DNA from: JAAYDI01 sp052034005
GTDB lineage: Bacteria; Planctomycetota; Planctomycetia; Pirellulales; Pirellulaceae
DNA length: 64,000 nucleotides
NCBI GenBank assembly: GCA_052034005.1
Contig: JBPOJB010000011.1
Location: forward strand, 62,001 to 126,000
Direction of reading: 5' to 3'
The position numbers and the translations under genes are program-made. Of the stretch, positions 53,001-61,740 are shown one piece after another. The first letter of the stretch is position 1; each line of letters begins with the position of its first letter. Below the pieces are notes generated by a model, which saw only the letters and a list, made by a program, of their open reading frames with translations, was not told the origin of the DNA and did no database searches.

Positions 53001-56000
53001 TCGCGCGTGACGACGCTTTGGCAGTCGGGACGTGGGCGGACCGTTCGCGAGCCGGCGCCGGGGCGGAGCAGGTCGTCTTGTGGGCGCTCGGCGAGCTGTT
53101 GCAGGTCGCGGCCGCGGATCCGCGCCGTGAGCAGATCACCTGGCGTGAGTTGTTCCAGCGGTATGCGGGCCGCCCGGCGGACGCGGCTGGAGTGACGGAC
53201 TTCTGGGTTGACGCGTCCTGGCTGGCGGCGGAGGGGTTCGCGCTGGACCACACGCTCCCGCCGTGGGCGGCCGGCAGTCCGGGCGAGGCGGCCTGTGCGC
53301 TTCTGAGTGCCGAGCATCTGGTGCTTGTCGTGCATGGGGATCGGCTGTTGTTGACGAGCCGGGAGGGGCTGGCCCGCTATCCGGCCATGTGGGAATCGAC
53401 GACCGACCTGTGTGTCGTGGTTGCGCGGCTGGGCGAGCGTTTGGCACGCGACTTGGATAGCGTGCATGACGGTGCCATACCCGGCGTGGTGCCGCTGAGC
53501 ACGTGGGTGAGCACACCGGGCGCGCTCGGCTCACCGTGGGCGGGCCAGCGTGACGGGACGCGGTCGGGCATTGCGAGCCGTGCGGGGCGCATGTGTCGAC
53601 TCACGGTCGATCATGCGGGACGTGGTACGTTGACGGTGGAACATGTCCCGACCCTGCAGGTCGTCGGATGGTCGTTGCTGTTGGCCGGGGCAGGGATCGT
53701 TGGGAGTTGGGGTCGGCACTTGCGGCGGCACAGGTACTTGCTGCTGGCGGCTGCTGCGATTGTCGCGCTGGCGGCTCCGCCAGCGCTCGTGCCGATCACA
53801 TCCTGCCTGTGCCCGGGGATCCTGGCGGGGCTCGTCATCGCGTGGCTCCGAGGTGGGCGCGCGGCGTCTGAGCCCGCGCCGGAGGCGGTCTTGGGAGACC
53901 GCGCGGTGGCCGTCCGGGCCGGCGTGGCGACCCCGGTGCTCTTGGCCGCCGGTCTGCTGTGGGGCGGCGGCGTTGAAGCGGCGGCCCAGGAGGTGCCGGC
54001 CGGTGGGCCGGGCGGGGCCGGCGACAGGGTCTACGAGGTGGTGGTCCCGGTGGATTCCGCGTTGGCGCCGGTGGGGCAATACGATTACCTGCCGGCCGAG
54101 TTATACGACGCGTTGCACTTGCGTGCCGGCCCGCAGAACGGCGCGCGCGACGCGTGGTTTCTGCGGCGGGCCACCTATCGCGCGGTGTTCAATTGGCGGC
54201 AGCAGCGCTCGGCACTGGACCTGACCACGATGACGGCCGCGTACGAGCTGGATGTGGTGCACTCGTCCGGTCGCCTGGATTTCCCCTGGGATGGTCTCAC
54301 CAGCAGCGTGGCGCTCCTGGAGGCGCACCTGGACGATCAACCCGTCGAGCCGACCTGGAACGCCGCGAAGTCAGCCTTTTCGATCCGAGTGCCCGGCCCC
54401 GGCACGTTCCGGTTGGAATTGGTGTTGCGTCCGGCCGTGCGCGAGGAGCCGGGGCAACGAAGCCTGCGGTTCGCGGTTCCGCCGGTTGCGCGGGCTCGGC
54501 TCCTGGTGGAATCGCCGTTCGGCGCGCCGGATGTGCAGGCGCCGTCCGCCGTCGGTTCGAGCCAGATCGATCCCGGTTCGGGCCGGCCCTTGGTGGAGCT
54601 TGGACCGACCAAGGAGCTGTGGCTGCGGTGGCCCTCGGGCGCCGCCGAGAGCGCTTCGCCGCAGCCGATGGACGTTCAGCAGTTGATGTGGTTGAAGGTC
54701 GACCCGAAGAGTCAGCCGGACGCGGTGGTGCTCGAGGCGCGGCTGCGCGTGCAGGCGCCGGCGCGCCCGATCGAGGAGATCCAGTTGCATGTGGATTCGC
54801 GGCTTCGCTGGATGGCGGAACCGGATGCGCCCGCGTACGAATGGTCGGAGGAACCGACTTCCGATCCGGGCGAAGTGGTGGCGACCATGCGGCTGCACGC
54901 GCCGATCACGAACCAGGCGATCCTGCCGCTGCGGTTTCACATGACCGATACCACCGGCCTGGGCAATGTCTCGCTGCCGCGACTCGAATGTGTCAGCGGG
55001 CGGACCACGCGGCGCGCGCTGGCGGTGAGTGTCGCGCCGGACGTCGAGTTCACGGCGGGCATGTCGGATGTCTTCACGCCGCTGGACGCGGCCGAGTTCC
55101 TGACGCTGTGGGGCGAAACGGATTCGGCGCCGAACCTGTGCTACGGCGTGCCGGCCGACGATCCCGGCTGGAGCCTGGCCACGCGGCTACGTCCGCCGCG
55201 TTCGGAGTCGCGTCAGGAGGTCACGCTGAGCTTCGGTGCCTCTGGAGTCCACATCACCTTGGATGCGGAAATCAACACGGACGACGGCGAGGAGTACCAG
55301 CACCGCTTGACCGTCCCGCGCGAATTCCGGGTGGACTCCGTCCGGGTCACGGCGGAACAGGCGGATGTGGCCAAGGAGGTCGCCTACGATGGGACCGGTG
55401 CGCTGACCGTCTTCCTGCGGCGTGGAGTCGCGGGCCGGCACCGGCTGATCCTGCGTGGCCACCAGCTGTGGACCGACATCGGTGCGCCCCTGCACCTGCC
55501 TCAGGTGACGCTTACCGACACGGTGGTTCGCAGCCAGACGGTGCGCTTGTACCGCCGGAGCGATGTGTGGATGGAGGTGCAGACGCCGCCGGGCCTGACA
55601 CTTGCCGCACCAACGCCGGAAGATGCGTTCGACGAGCTGCTGGGTCGGCACGTCGCCACCTGGGAATTGAGCGACGAAGGGCTGGGCAGCGCCGCCGGTG
55701 TGACCGTGCAGTTGCACCCCAACGAGCCGCGTTTCACCGCCCGGCTCGTGACACGCCTCCAGCGCGCGGGCGACCAATGGGAGGCGACGGCCGATTTCGA
55801 GGCGCGCGTGGCCGACGACTCGGGAGGATGCGTCGACCAGTTCCGGTTTGAAGTCCCCCCGGAATGGAGCATGACACCGGAATCGAGCGATCGGGTGACA
55901 TTCGAGCCGGATCTGCCGCATACGATCCGGGAGGTTCCCGGGCAGCGCCCACAGCTGATCGTGTGGCCGCCATCGCCGATCACCGATCAATTCCAGCTGC

Positions 56001-57334
56001 ACCTGCGCTTCCCCGTGGAGCTGGGCGCAGCTGAGCGCGGGCGCACGCCGAACATCGTGCCGCTGGACGCCTCGAACACGGAACGCTTCTTCCTGCTGCC
56101 GACACTGTTCGACGAGCAGCGTGTGGAATGGGAAACGCCCGGGCTGGTCGAAGTGCCGCTTTCGGATGTCCAGCCGCAGGACGCCGCCGACACGACCGGG
56201 CAACTGGCATATCGAGTCTGGTCGAAGCCGCGGGTGGCCATCGCGGATGTCCAACGCGTCTCCGGCCAGCGGCGGGTCAGCCTGGCCGATGTGCTGGTCG
56301 ACTGTCAGGCGGACGGGTCCTGTTATGGCGTCGTCACGTTCGCGATCGAACCGGCCGGCACCGCCCAGTGCACGTTGGACGTCCCGCCCGGCTGCGAACT
56401 GGTGCACGCCTCGATCGACGGCGTGCCCGCCGTGCTCCTCCCGCTGGCCAACCGCCGCTGGCAACTGCAGTTGGCCTCCAAGCAGCTTCCGCAGCAGCTG
56501 GCCGTTACATTCCGCGGCGAGCGCGCCGAGCCATGGACGGCCCGGACCAGGGCACTCGCGGTTCCGTGGGTCAGCGAGTCCGATGTCGATCGCAGACTGG
56601 CCGTGGACCGTACGTTGTGGACCATCCGAGGTCCGGCCGGCGGCGTCTTGCAGATCGCTGACGCGGCTCAGCACGCGCTCAGCGCGGCCGAGCAGGAGTC
56701 GCGGCGTTTGCGCGTAGCCGCCGGCCTGGTGGCCAGTGCCGCTGATACGGTGCTGGGCAGCCCGCCCCGGGACGTGCAGGCCTGGTACACCCCGTGGGCC
56801 ACGCGCATCGCCTGCGCCGCCGCGCGGATCGCATCCACCCGCTGGTCGGCCCCGCCCGACGCCCGCGAAATCGACTCCGGCACCCTCGATTCGGTGTGTC
56901 AAGAGCAGCGGGCCATTGCCCAGCGGCTCAAAGCCTCGTCCACGGTGGAGGAGCTGGTCCAGCAGACGAATTGCCAGGCGCAGACAAACGACGTCTGGTA
57001 TCTGAGCGGGCCGCCGACCGCCGCCGTGTCGCACTATGATTTCGACGCGCAGGTGCCGCAAGTCCAGCTCCGGTGGTATCCGGACCGGCAGGGGACCGGG
57101 TGGCCCCGTCTTTGGGCAGCCGCCCTCCTGGCCGTCTGCGGTGCCGCGCTCCACACGCTCGAGAAGCGGGGCGTGCTGCTCGGTGGGCGGTTCCGCTGGC
57201 CGTCCGTGCTCGGAGTCCTGGCCGGGATCGGGTGGTGGTTGATCGCCTGGCCGGGCATCCTCGGGTGGGCCATCGTGGCCGTGAGCCTGTGGGGCGCGAT
57301 CCGGCCGCGGGCGGGCGCGGGGAGTGGGCTTTAG
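50087..57334 (+). CDS. Giant exported protein of two fused modules
   Basis: A 2,415-aa protein. Module 1: signal peptide (residues 1-27), 'RGYLPIEREKFQALLADI', 'WIESAEYRATY', beta-rich body, membrane bundle at about 1,192-1,257. Module 2: signal-like segment about 1,274-1,300 ('VLLAAGLLWGGGVEAAAQE'), 'YDYLPAELYDALHLRAG', 'WFLRRATYRAVFNW', beta-rich body, membrane helices at about 2,342-2,405. Both repeat the plan of the preceding gene. No stop lies between them, but an in-frame GTG at 53906 follows GGGAG with an 8-nt spacer, so module 2 may also be made alone. Function unknown. Confidence 0.85.
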   Translation: MTCRAALSLGLLTFAALQATCMPVCADEASGGSPPVRYRRVLVPQESLSQRTRGYLPIEREKFQALLADIAQRHRAVPAGAVWIESAEYRATYAGGPEGQLVSGLARLQITHTAAEPVALSLAPWGLAAGEGTWQAGAASRPATIGSDAAGNLAVMVPESGTLCVPWTLCGTTDPWGACRFDMALAAAPLSRIILDVPSDFEVRVDHGLVTPPASTMDASAGGPASAGLRPWVVELGGQSRCALTVAPGQPNHRRRQLVNVQQDTTYRLTDNGLEIVCGIGLEIQREPLAELRLDVDAEVQVTAVRLGNVDVDWGAVPSDDGRGQTVRVQFAERLTGVHAPLQVSGLAPLHTGTLWRLPAFRPQGVLWRQGTMSIIVPETLELRHLSTHNARQSAISTLGQDGAAEQSVFELFGADGALDVNLARRARGIVAELGTTIDLDSGAVAAQTLADLHCRFGECFVVEADIPNRWTIDGIDAEPADALYDYQVVAYEAEHRRVQIQLGRPLTAQAPLRLKVRAHRLPTFPLTAQDLRPVEFVGASYARRLVAVAPGANYRLELAGDSGVQREDPGRLAPADAGRVTARAGSLLFEDDDRARALRVDLSREDPQYAAAVYVDVAAHVDADTNMLSCVESYRIVCTPESTPVPQLQVHLSEPRRADLAWQFVGDSNAVLAVRRVSGEQLASGRPRAGETWQINLRRPQATPFEIRGQRTTRADEPSATHGPAAKTGDDQDGLTVSLATLPAAVSHEGLLTIRSMDGTHLSVTASRVKPIPSVPSPPGDCPTSRACYRFDASRNANVSIRPVRSFRDGASLWVWSCQMASQYLATGEAIHAATFLMESNGGTDLRVRLPEGCTFQGVAVNGAEVSHALSVAADGWQTVPLPVGNRFPRVELTYREEGPPLRCWRRLAVQMPDVNVPVLDRRWSVWLPPSYRPVGMWSDRAQSFDPAPRWTQRLLGPLAADSAPSPLRLFARDDALAVGTWADRSRAGAGAEQVVLWALGELLQVAAADPRREQITWRELFQRYAGRPADAAGVTDFWVDASWLAAEGFALDHTLPPWAAGSPGEAACALLSAEHLVLVVHGDRLLLTSREGLARYPAMWESTTDLCVVVARLGERLARDLDSVHDGAIPGVVPLSTWVSTPGALGSPWAGQRDGTRSGIASRAGRMCRLTVDHAGRGTLTVEHVPTLQVVGWSLLLAGAGIVGSWGRHLRRHRYLLLAAAAIVALAAPPALVPITSCLCPGILAGLVIAWLRGGRAASEPAPEAVLGDRAVAVRAGVATPVLLAAGLLWGGGVEAAAQEVPAGGPGGAGDRVYEVVVPVDSALAPVGQYDYLPAELYDALHLRAGPQNGARDAWFLRRATYRAVFNWRQQRSALDLTTMTAAYELDVVHSSGRLDFPWDGLTSSVALLEAHLDDQPVEPTWNAAKSAFSIRVPGPGTFRLELVLRPAVREEPGQRSLRFAVPPVARARLLVESPFGAPDVQAPSAVGSSQIDPGSGRPLVELGPTKELWLRWPSGAAESASPQPMDVQQLMWLKVDPKSQPDAVVLEARLRVQAPARPIEEIQLHVDSRLRWMAEPDAPAYEWSEEPTSDPGEVVATMRLHAPITNQAILPLRFHMTDTTGLGNVSLPRLECVSGRTTRRALAVSVAPDVEFTAGMSDVFTPLDAAEFLTLWGETDSAPNLCYGVPADDPGWSLATRLRPPRSESRQEVTLSFGASGVHITLDAEINTDDGEEYQHRLTVPREFRVDSVRVTAEQADVAKEVAYDGTGALTVFLRRGVAGRHRLILRGHQLWTDIGAPLHLPQVTLTDTVVRSQTVRLYRRSDVWMEVQTPPGLTLAAPTPEDAFDELLGRHVATWELSDEGLGSAAGVTVQLHPNEPRFTARLVTRLQRAGDQWEATADFEARVADDSGGCVDQFRFEVPPEWSMTPESSDRVTFEPDLPHTIREVPGQRPQLIVWPPSPITDQFQLHLRFPVELGAAERGRTPNIVPLDASNTERFFLLPTLFDEQRVEWETPGLVEVPLSDVQPQDAADTTGQLAYRVWSKPRVAIADVQRVSGQRRVSLADVLVDCQADGSCYGVVTFAIEPAGTAQCTLDVPPGCELVHASIDGVPAVLLPLANRRWQLQLASKQLPQQLAVTFRGERAEPWTARTRALAVPWVSESDVDRRLAVDRTLWTIRGPAGGVLQIADAAQHALSAAEQESRRLRVAAGLVASAADTVLGSPPRDVQAWYTPWATRIACAAARIASTRWSAPPDAREIDSGTLDSVCQEQRAIAQRLKASSTVEELVQQTNCQAQTNDVWYLSGPPTAAVSHYDFDAQVPQVQLRWYPDRQGTGWPRLWAAALLAVCGAALHTLEKRGVLLGGRFRWPSVLGVLAGIGWWLIAWPGILGWAIVAVSLWGAIRPRAGAGSGL

Positions 57335-57518
57335 GGCGAGCGTAGGACGGAGAGAGGGGAGAAGACAGGGAATCTCCCGCCCGGCACCCCCGACCGCTCG
57401 ACCGCACCCGGACGCGGCCAAAACCGCCAGCTCATCTTGGCACATTTTGGCGCATTTGATAGTTTACGACGGCATGGGAACGGCCTGAATGATTGGGCTA
57501 GCAAGGAAGGAGTCCGCG

Positions 57519-58043
57519 ATGCATCCCGCCGGTAAACAAGATGTTTGCGTGCATATTCGTTGGATGATTCGGCGTGACATGATGGAGGTTCTCGAGATCG
57601 AGAACCGAAGCTTCGAGTTCCCGTGGTCCGAGGAGGATTTCGTTCGCTGCCTGCGTCAGCGCAACTGTATCGGGATGGTTGCCGAGCATGACGAGCGGGT
57701 GGCGGGTTTCATGATCTACGAGCTGCAGCGCAACCGGCTGCACATCTTGAATTTTGCGGTCGCGGCCGAGTATCGTCGCAAGGGCGTGGGGCAGCAGATG
57801 GTGGAGAAGCTCATCGGCAAGCTCTCCAGCCAGCGGCGGAATCGAATCATGTTGGAGGTTCGCGAGACGAACCTGGCCGCGCAGTTGTTCTTCCGCAGAC
57901 TGGGGTTCCGTGCGATCAGCGTGCTGCGCGACTTCTATGTCGATACGACGGAGGACGCGTATCTGATGCAGTATCGATTCCAGGCGGCGGCCGAGGATGA
58001 GATCGTGATGCCGGTCAACCGGATCTCACGCCTGGCCGGCTGA
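57519..58043 (+). CDS. rimI: Ribosomal-protein-alanine acetyltransferase-like (RimI)
   Basis: A 174-aa GNAT acetyltransferase. Its core matches RimI: 'VLEIENRSFEFPWSEEDF' at the start, acetyl-CoA motif A 'YRRKGVGQQMVEKLI', 'LEVRETNLAAQLFFRRLGF' and 'YYVDTTEDAYLM'-like end (here 'FYVDTTEDAYLMQYRF'). RimI acetylates the N-terminal alanine of ribosomal protein S18. The start MHPAGKQ has AAGGAAGGAG upstream. The C-terminal ~25 residues beyond the core are variable. Confidence 0.88.
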   Translation: MHPAGKQDVCVHIRWMIRRDMMEVLEIENRSFEFPWSEEDFVRCLRQRNCIGMVAEHDERVAGFMIYELQRNRLHILNFAVAAEYRRKGVGQQMVEKLIGKLSSQRRNRIMLEVRETNLAAQLFFRRLGFRAISVLRDFYVDTTEDAYLMQYRFQAAAEDEIVMPVNRISRLAG

Positions 58044-58076
58044 AACGCCCCCGCCCCCGCGCCGGCTGCCTACTGC

Positions 58077-58595
58077 CTACCTGTCATGCGCTTCCGGCAG
58101 GGGGATCGACGTGACCTCGAGGCTGGCCAGGTCGACAAGCGCCACGGATGGCGGATAACCGCAGTGGACGGCGCCCGGGTTGAGCACCACGGTGCGGACG
58201 ACGACGTGGCATTTGGCTTGGTGAGTATGCCCGTAGCACAGCAGATCCCAATCCTGGCTGTCGATCGTGTTGTGGAAAAGCTCGATGTCGTCGCTGTGGA
58301 TCAGGGCGATGCGCCGCCCGCCGGCCAGGAGCGTGCCGAACCGGCCGTGCAGCGTGTGGCCGACCTCGTCGATGGCCGCCTGCAATTGGGCACCCGACCC
58401 GTCGACGTTGCCCAGGACGTAGTGCGTCGGCCAGCGCGCGAACAGGCGGGGGATGTCGGGCGAGCCGATATCACCGCAATGCACCACCAGCTGCACCTGC
58501 CGGTCTTCAAACAAGCGGACCGCCAGGCTGGTGTTGGCGATATTCCCGTGCGTATCACTCACCACGCCCAGCCAACGCACGTTGTTCAGGTTCAT
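58077..58595 (-). CDS. YfcE/MJ0936-type metallophosphoesterase
   Basis: A 172-aa calcineurin-like phosphodiesterase of the small YfcE family. Metal motifs: 'VVSDTHGNI' (D-x-H), 'VVHCGDIGSPD' (G-D), 'YVLGNVDG' (G-N-x-D, unusual D for H/E), 'LIHSDD' and 'CYGHTHQAK' (G-H-T-H). Such enzymes hydrolyse phosphodiesters in vitro; the natural substrate is unclear. Start at MNLNNVRW with GGGAAG upstream. It is convergent with rimI (33 bp). Confidence 0.9.
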   Translation of the reverse strand: MNLNNVRWLGVVSDTHGNIANTSLAVRLFEDRQVQLVVHCGDIGSPDIPRLFARWPTHYVLGNVDGSGAQLQAAIDEVGHTLHGRFGTLLAGGRRIALIHSDDIELFHNTIDSQDWDLLCYGHTHQAKCHVVVRTVVLNPGAVHCGYPPSVALVDLASLEVTSIPLPEAHDR

Positions 58596-58778
58596 GCTTC
58601 CCCGCCAGACTATGTGACTCAGGCCCTCAATTCGCGACGCACAGGTGCGGGCACGCGCCGTCCGGGTTGCTGATGGCAGTCCCGACAGGGGCCATCGCCT
58701 CCGCCGCATATGGTCGGTACTATCATAGGCAGGATTCAGGCGGCTTCCAATCCGCGCCTGCCAATAGACTGTCCCCGG

Positions 58779-59555
58779 ATGCCTACGCTCATGCAGATCC
58801 TGCTGATTACGGCCGCCCTGCTCCTGATTGCCCTGGTGGCGGCCTTCGTGCTGGTCGTCCGCTCGACCAGCTATACGGCCCTGCAGACCTTCTTCTGGCT
58901 CTTCGCCAAGTGCTACGTCCATGGCATGTGGCGGACCAAGATCGTCGACCCGTTCCCGCTGCCGACGCGGGGCAACGGGGTCGTGATCTGCAACCATCGG
59001 TCGAGCATCGATCCGTTCTTCATCCAGGTCTCCGTGCCGCGCGTCATTCACTGGATGGTCGCACGCGAATACTGTGAACTGCCCGTGCTCCGCTTCCTGC
59101 TCCTGCGCGTCGCCCAAGTGATCCCGGTCAACCGGGGCGGCATCGACACGGCTTCGACCAAAGCGGCGATCCGCATTGCATCCGAAGGAGGGATGGTGGG
59201 GATGCTGCCCGAAGGACGCATCAACAAGACCGATCAGCTTATGAACCCGGTGCGGCCGGGCGCGATCCTGGTGGCGCTCAAGGCCCACGCGCCGATCATC
59301 CCCTGCTACATCGACGGCGCGCCGGCCGGCGACAAGTTCTGGAGCCCGTTCCTGATGCGCGCCCGGACCCGAGTACGCTACGGTCAACCGATCGACTTGT
59401 CGCCCTACTACGGGCAGGAGAAGGATGCGGAGGTGGTCCGGCAGCTGCTGATCCGGTCCGTCCGGGCGATCGCGGAACTGGCCGGCGTCCCGGACTTCGA
59501 GCCGCAGGTTGCGGGGCGCAAGTGGAAACCCGACGAATTGGAGTCGGCACCATGA
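58779..59555 (+). CDS. plsC: 1-acyl-glycerol-3-phosphate acyltransferase (PlsC family)
   Basis: A 258-aa PlsC-type acyltransferase that makes phosphatidate from lysophosphatidate. A single N-terminal membrane helix ('LLITAALLLIALVAAFVLVV', residues 6-25) precedes the motif 'CNHRSSIDPFF' (NHxxxxD catalytic box), 'PVNRGGID', 'LPEGRINKTD' (EGTRS equivalent) and 'PIIPCYIDGAP'. The start MPTLMQ is chosen by helix position. The SDR gene overlaps its end (TGA/ATG) or starts 48 nt later, so they are cotranscribed. Confidence 0.9.
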   Translation: MPTLMQILLITAALLLIALVAAFVLVVRSTSYTALQTFFWLFAKCYVHGMWRTKIVDPFPLPTRGNGVVICNHRSSIDPFFIQVSVPRVIHWMVAREYCELPVLRFLLLRVAQVIPVNRGGIDTASTKAAIRIASEGGMVGMLPEGRINKTDQLMNPVRPGAILVALKAHAPIIPCYIDGAPAGDKFWSPFLMRARTRVRYGQPIDLSPYYGQEKDAEVVRQLLIRSVRAIAELAGVPDFEPQVAGRKWKPDELESAP

Positions 59556-59602
59556 ACATGACGAAACGCGAGGTATTCCAGCCCGAACAGGAGGCAGCAC
59601 TC

Positions 59603-60412
59603 ATGTCAGATCTATCAGGCAAAGTCGCGGTCGTGACGGGCGGCGGTGGCGTGCTCTGCGGCGCGATGTGCCAGGCGCTGGCTCAGCAGGGAGTCGCGGT
59701 CGCCGTGCTCGACGTGAGCGCCGAGGCCGCCCAACAGGTAGCCGATCAGATCCGCGCGCAGGGCGGGCGGGCCATCGCGGTCCCGGGGGATGTGTTGAGT
59801 CGTGAGAGCCTGGGGGCGTCGGCCCAGCGGATTCACGCGGAGCTCGGCCCGGTCGACATCTTGATCAACGGCGCGGGCGGGAACAAGCCTGAGGCGACCG
59901 CCAGTGCGGAACGGTCCTTCTTCGACATCCCGCCGGAGGCGATCGCCTGGGTGTTCCAGCTGAATTGCCTGGGCACGATCCTCCCCTGCCAGGTGTTCGT
60001 GCCCGACATGGTGGCGCGCGGACAGGGTGTGGTGATCAACATGGCATCCATGGCGGGCATCCGGCCGTTGACGCGCGTGGTCGCCTATGCGGCGGCCAAA
60101 GCTGCGACCGCGAACTTCACCCAGTGGCTCGCCGTGCATCTAGCTCAGGAGTACAGCCCGCACATCCGAGTCAACGCCATTGCCCCGGGGTTCTTCCTGA
60201 CGGCACAGAACGAGTTCCTGCTGATGGACCAGCAGACGCGTCGGCCGACCGCGCGCGGCCACACGATCCTGGCCCATACGCCGGCCCAGCGCTATGGGGA
60301 GCCGCAGGATCTCTTGGGCACGTTGTTGTGGCTGGTGAGCGACGCGGCCGCCTTTGTCTCCGGCGTCGTCATCCCCGTGGATGGCGGCTTCAGCGCTTTC
60401 AGCGGTGTGTAG
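59603..60412 (+). CDS. Short-chain dehydrogenase/reductase
   Basis: A 269-aa SDR oxidoreductase. Cofactor motif 'VTGGGGVLCGAM' (residues 12-22), 'NGAGG' at about 90-94, catalytic S149, Y162 and K166 ('YAAAK') and the C-terminal 'VIPVDGGFSAFSG'. The GGGG-VLCG start resembles mannonate/fructuronate oxidoreductase-type SDRs, so a sugar-acid substrate is possible. The ATG at 59603 has AGGAGG 8 nt upstream; an alternative ATG at 59552 overlaps the plsC stop and gives 17 more residues. Confidence 0.87.
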   Translation: MSDLSGKVAVVTGGGGVLCGAMCQALAQQGVAVAVLDVSAEAAQQVADQIRAQGGRAIAVPGDVLSRESLGASAQRIHAELGPVDILINGAGGNKPEATASAERSFFDIPPEAIAWVFQLNCLGTILPCQVFVPDMVARGQGVVINMASMAGIRPLTRVVAYAAAKAATANFTQWLAVHLAQEYSPHIRVNAIAPGFFLTAQNEFLLMDQQTRRPTARGHTILAHTPAQRYGEPQDLLGTLLWLVSDAAAFVSGVVIPVDGGFSAFSGV

Positions 60413-60435
60413 GCCTGGCAGGTTACAGACATCGA

Positions 60436-61638
60436 TCATCGGGTCGCGGGCGCGCCGGCGGGTGTGAGCCACGCGCGGATCCGGCTCGCCAGGCGGCGCA
60501 GGCCGCGATGCACCGTCCGCACGTCCTGGCCGCGCGCGAAGACGGTCAGCACCGGCTGGCCGGCGCGGAAGCGCGTGCCGATGGCCGGCAGATCGGCCCA
60601 TGCTCGACCGCCGGCCGCTGACGCCAGATCGTCCAGGTGCCGGTAGAACTCCGGCTCGACCGTGCAATCCGCCGTCGCGTAGACAATGGCTTTGCCGTGT
60701 AGCGGGCCGGCCACGCACGGCGGCAGACCCTCCGGCAGGCCGCCGCCCCGGCAGGCCTCACGGTGGAACTCCAGGGCCGTCCAGCCGGCGGCCCGTTCCA
60801 GGATCTCCACACTCGCCGTGTAGCGCGGATTCACCTCGATCGCCCATAGGTCCGGGCCGGCCACGACCGTGTCGACGCCGAACAGCCCGTCGAGCGGGAA
60901 CGCGGCCGCCAGGCAGCTTCCGATGCGCTCGAATTGCCGCTGCCACGATCGGTCCCAGGCGATCGGGCCGATCGAGCCGACATAACGGAACTCGCCCGCA
61001 CCGGCCCAGGGGCATCCGAGCAGCTGACGTGTCACGCCCAGGAGCACGGCCCGGCCGCGGCTGGCGACGAAAACCGCGCCGTAGGACGGCCCACCGATCC
61101 ACGGCTGGAAGTACAGGTCGGTGCCGGGCCGCTCCCGGGCCTCCGCGGCTGGACGCTCGCCCGGCAGACGATCGAGTTCGGGGTGTGGACCGGTCGACGT
61201 GCACCACCGCACATGCGCGCCACCGCAGCTGCGCACGGGCTTGCTCAGCCAACGTCCGGTCCGGTTGGTCGGCCGGTGGCGTTCGGGCGGCGGGAACCGC
61301 AGCCCGGCGCGCACCAGCGCGGCGCTGACCTGCCACGGGTCGCGGACCTGCCGCAACACGGACCCCGGGTGGCCGAGCAACGCATGATGGCCGGACACGG
61401 CGTCCACCAGGGCCGGTTCGTTCTCCAGCCCGCCGGTGTAGAGCCATTCCATGGGTGGGAGCTGCCGGGCGATCGGCAGGATGCCGTTCGGGTAGTCTCG
61501 CACCGGGTAAGCCCGGCTGCACGCGGTCAGATCGCGATCGCAGAACAGGTCAGCCGCCGTCACCGCGAATCCGACTCGCGCGGCCGATTGAGCCGCCGCC
61601 CGTACACTGGCGCCCGCGATGAACAACTGTCTGGACAT
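60436..61638 (-). CDS. ATP-grasp family protein linked to C1 genes
   Basis: A 400-aa ATP-grasp-fold protein: N-terminal 'LFIAGASVRAAAQSAARVGF' (Rossmann-like), 'WLYTGGLENEPALVDAV', ATP-binding segments 'WLSKPVRSCGGAHVRWC' and 'YFQPWIGGPSYGAVFVA', and the metal-binding 'FGVDTVVAGPDLWAIEVNPR' with C-terminal basic residues. Such genes accompany fae and other H4MPT genes in methylotrophs and Planctomycetes and may help make the cofactor (MfnD-like) or an unknown step. It is divergent from fae. An upstream start at 61719 is possible but this one fits homologues. Confidence 0.85.
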   Translation of the reverse strand: MSRQLFIAGASVRAAAQSAARVGFAVTAADLFCDRDLTACSRAYPVRDYPNGILPIARQLPPMEWLYTGGLENEPALVDAVSGHHALLGHPGSVLRQVRDPWQVSAALVRAGLRFPPPERHRPTNRTGRWLSKPVRSCGGAHVRWCTSTGPHPELDRLPGERPAAEARERPGTDLYFQPWIGGPSYGAVFVASRGRAVLLGVTRQLLGCPWAGAGEFRYVGSIGPIAWDRSWQRQFERIGSCLAAAFPLDGLFGVDTVVAGPDLWAIEVNPRYTASVEILERAAGWTALEFHREACRGGGLPEGLPPCVAGPLHGKAIVYATADCTVEPEFYRHLDDLASAAGGRAWADLPAIGTRFRAGQPVLTVFARGQDVRTVHRGLRRLASRIRAWLTPAGAPATR

Positions 61639-61740
61639 GGACTCGGGTGGCAACGCCTTCGAGCCGGTTGCATTTGCCGGCAAGTCTGCTAAGTTCGCGG
61701 CTAATCGGTCACGGCTCATTCTAGTTTGGGAGTAGCGGCT

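Noticed and set aside
55187..57445. A 752-codon open frame on the minus strand
   Set aside because: Antisense to module 2 of the giant gene; no signal peptide, motif or ribosome binding site.
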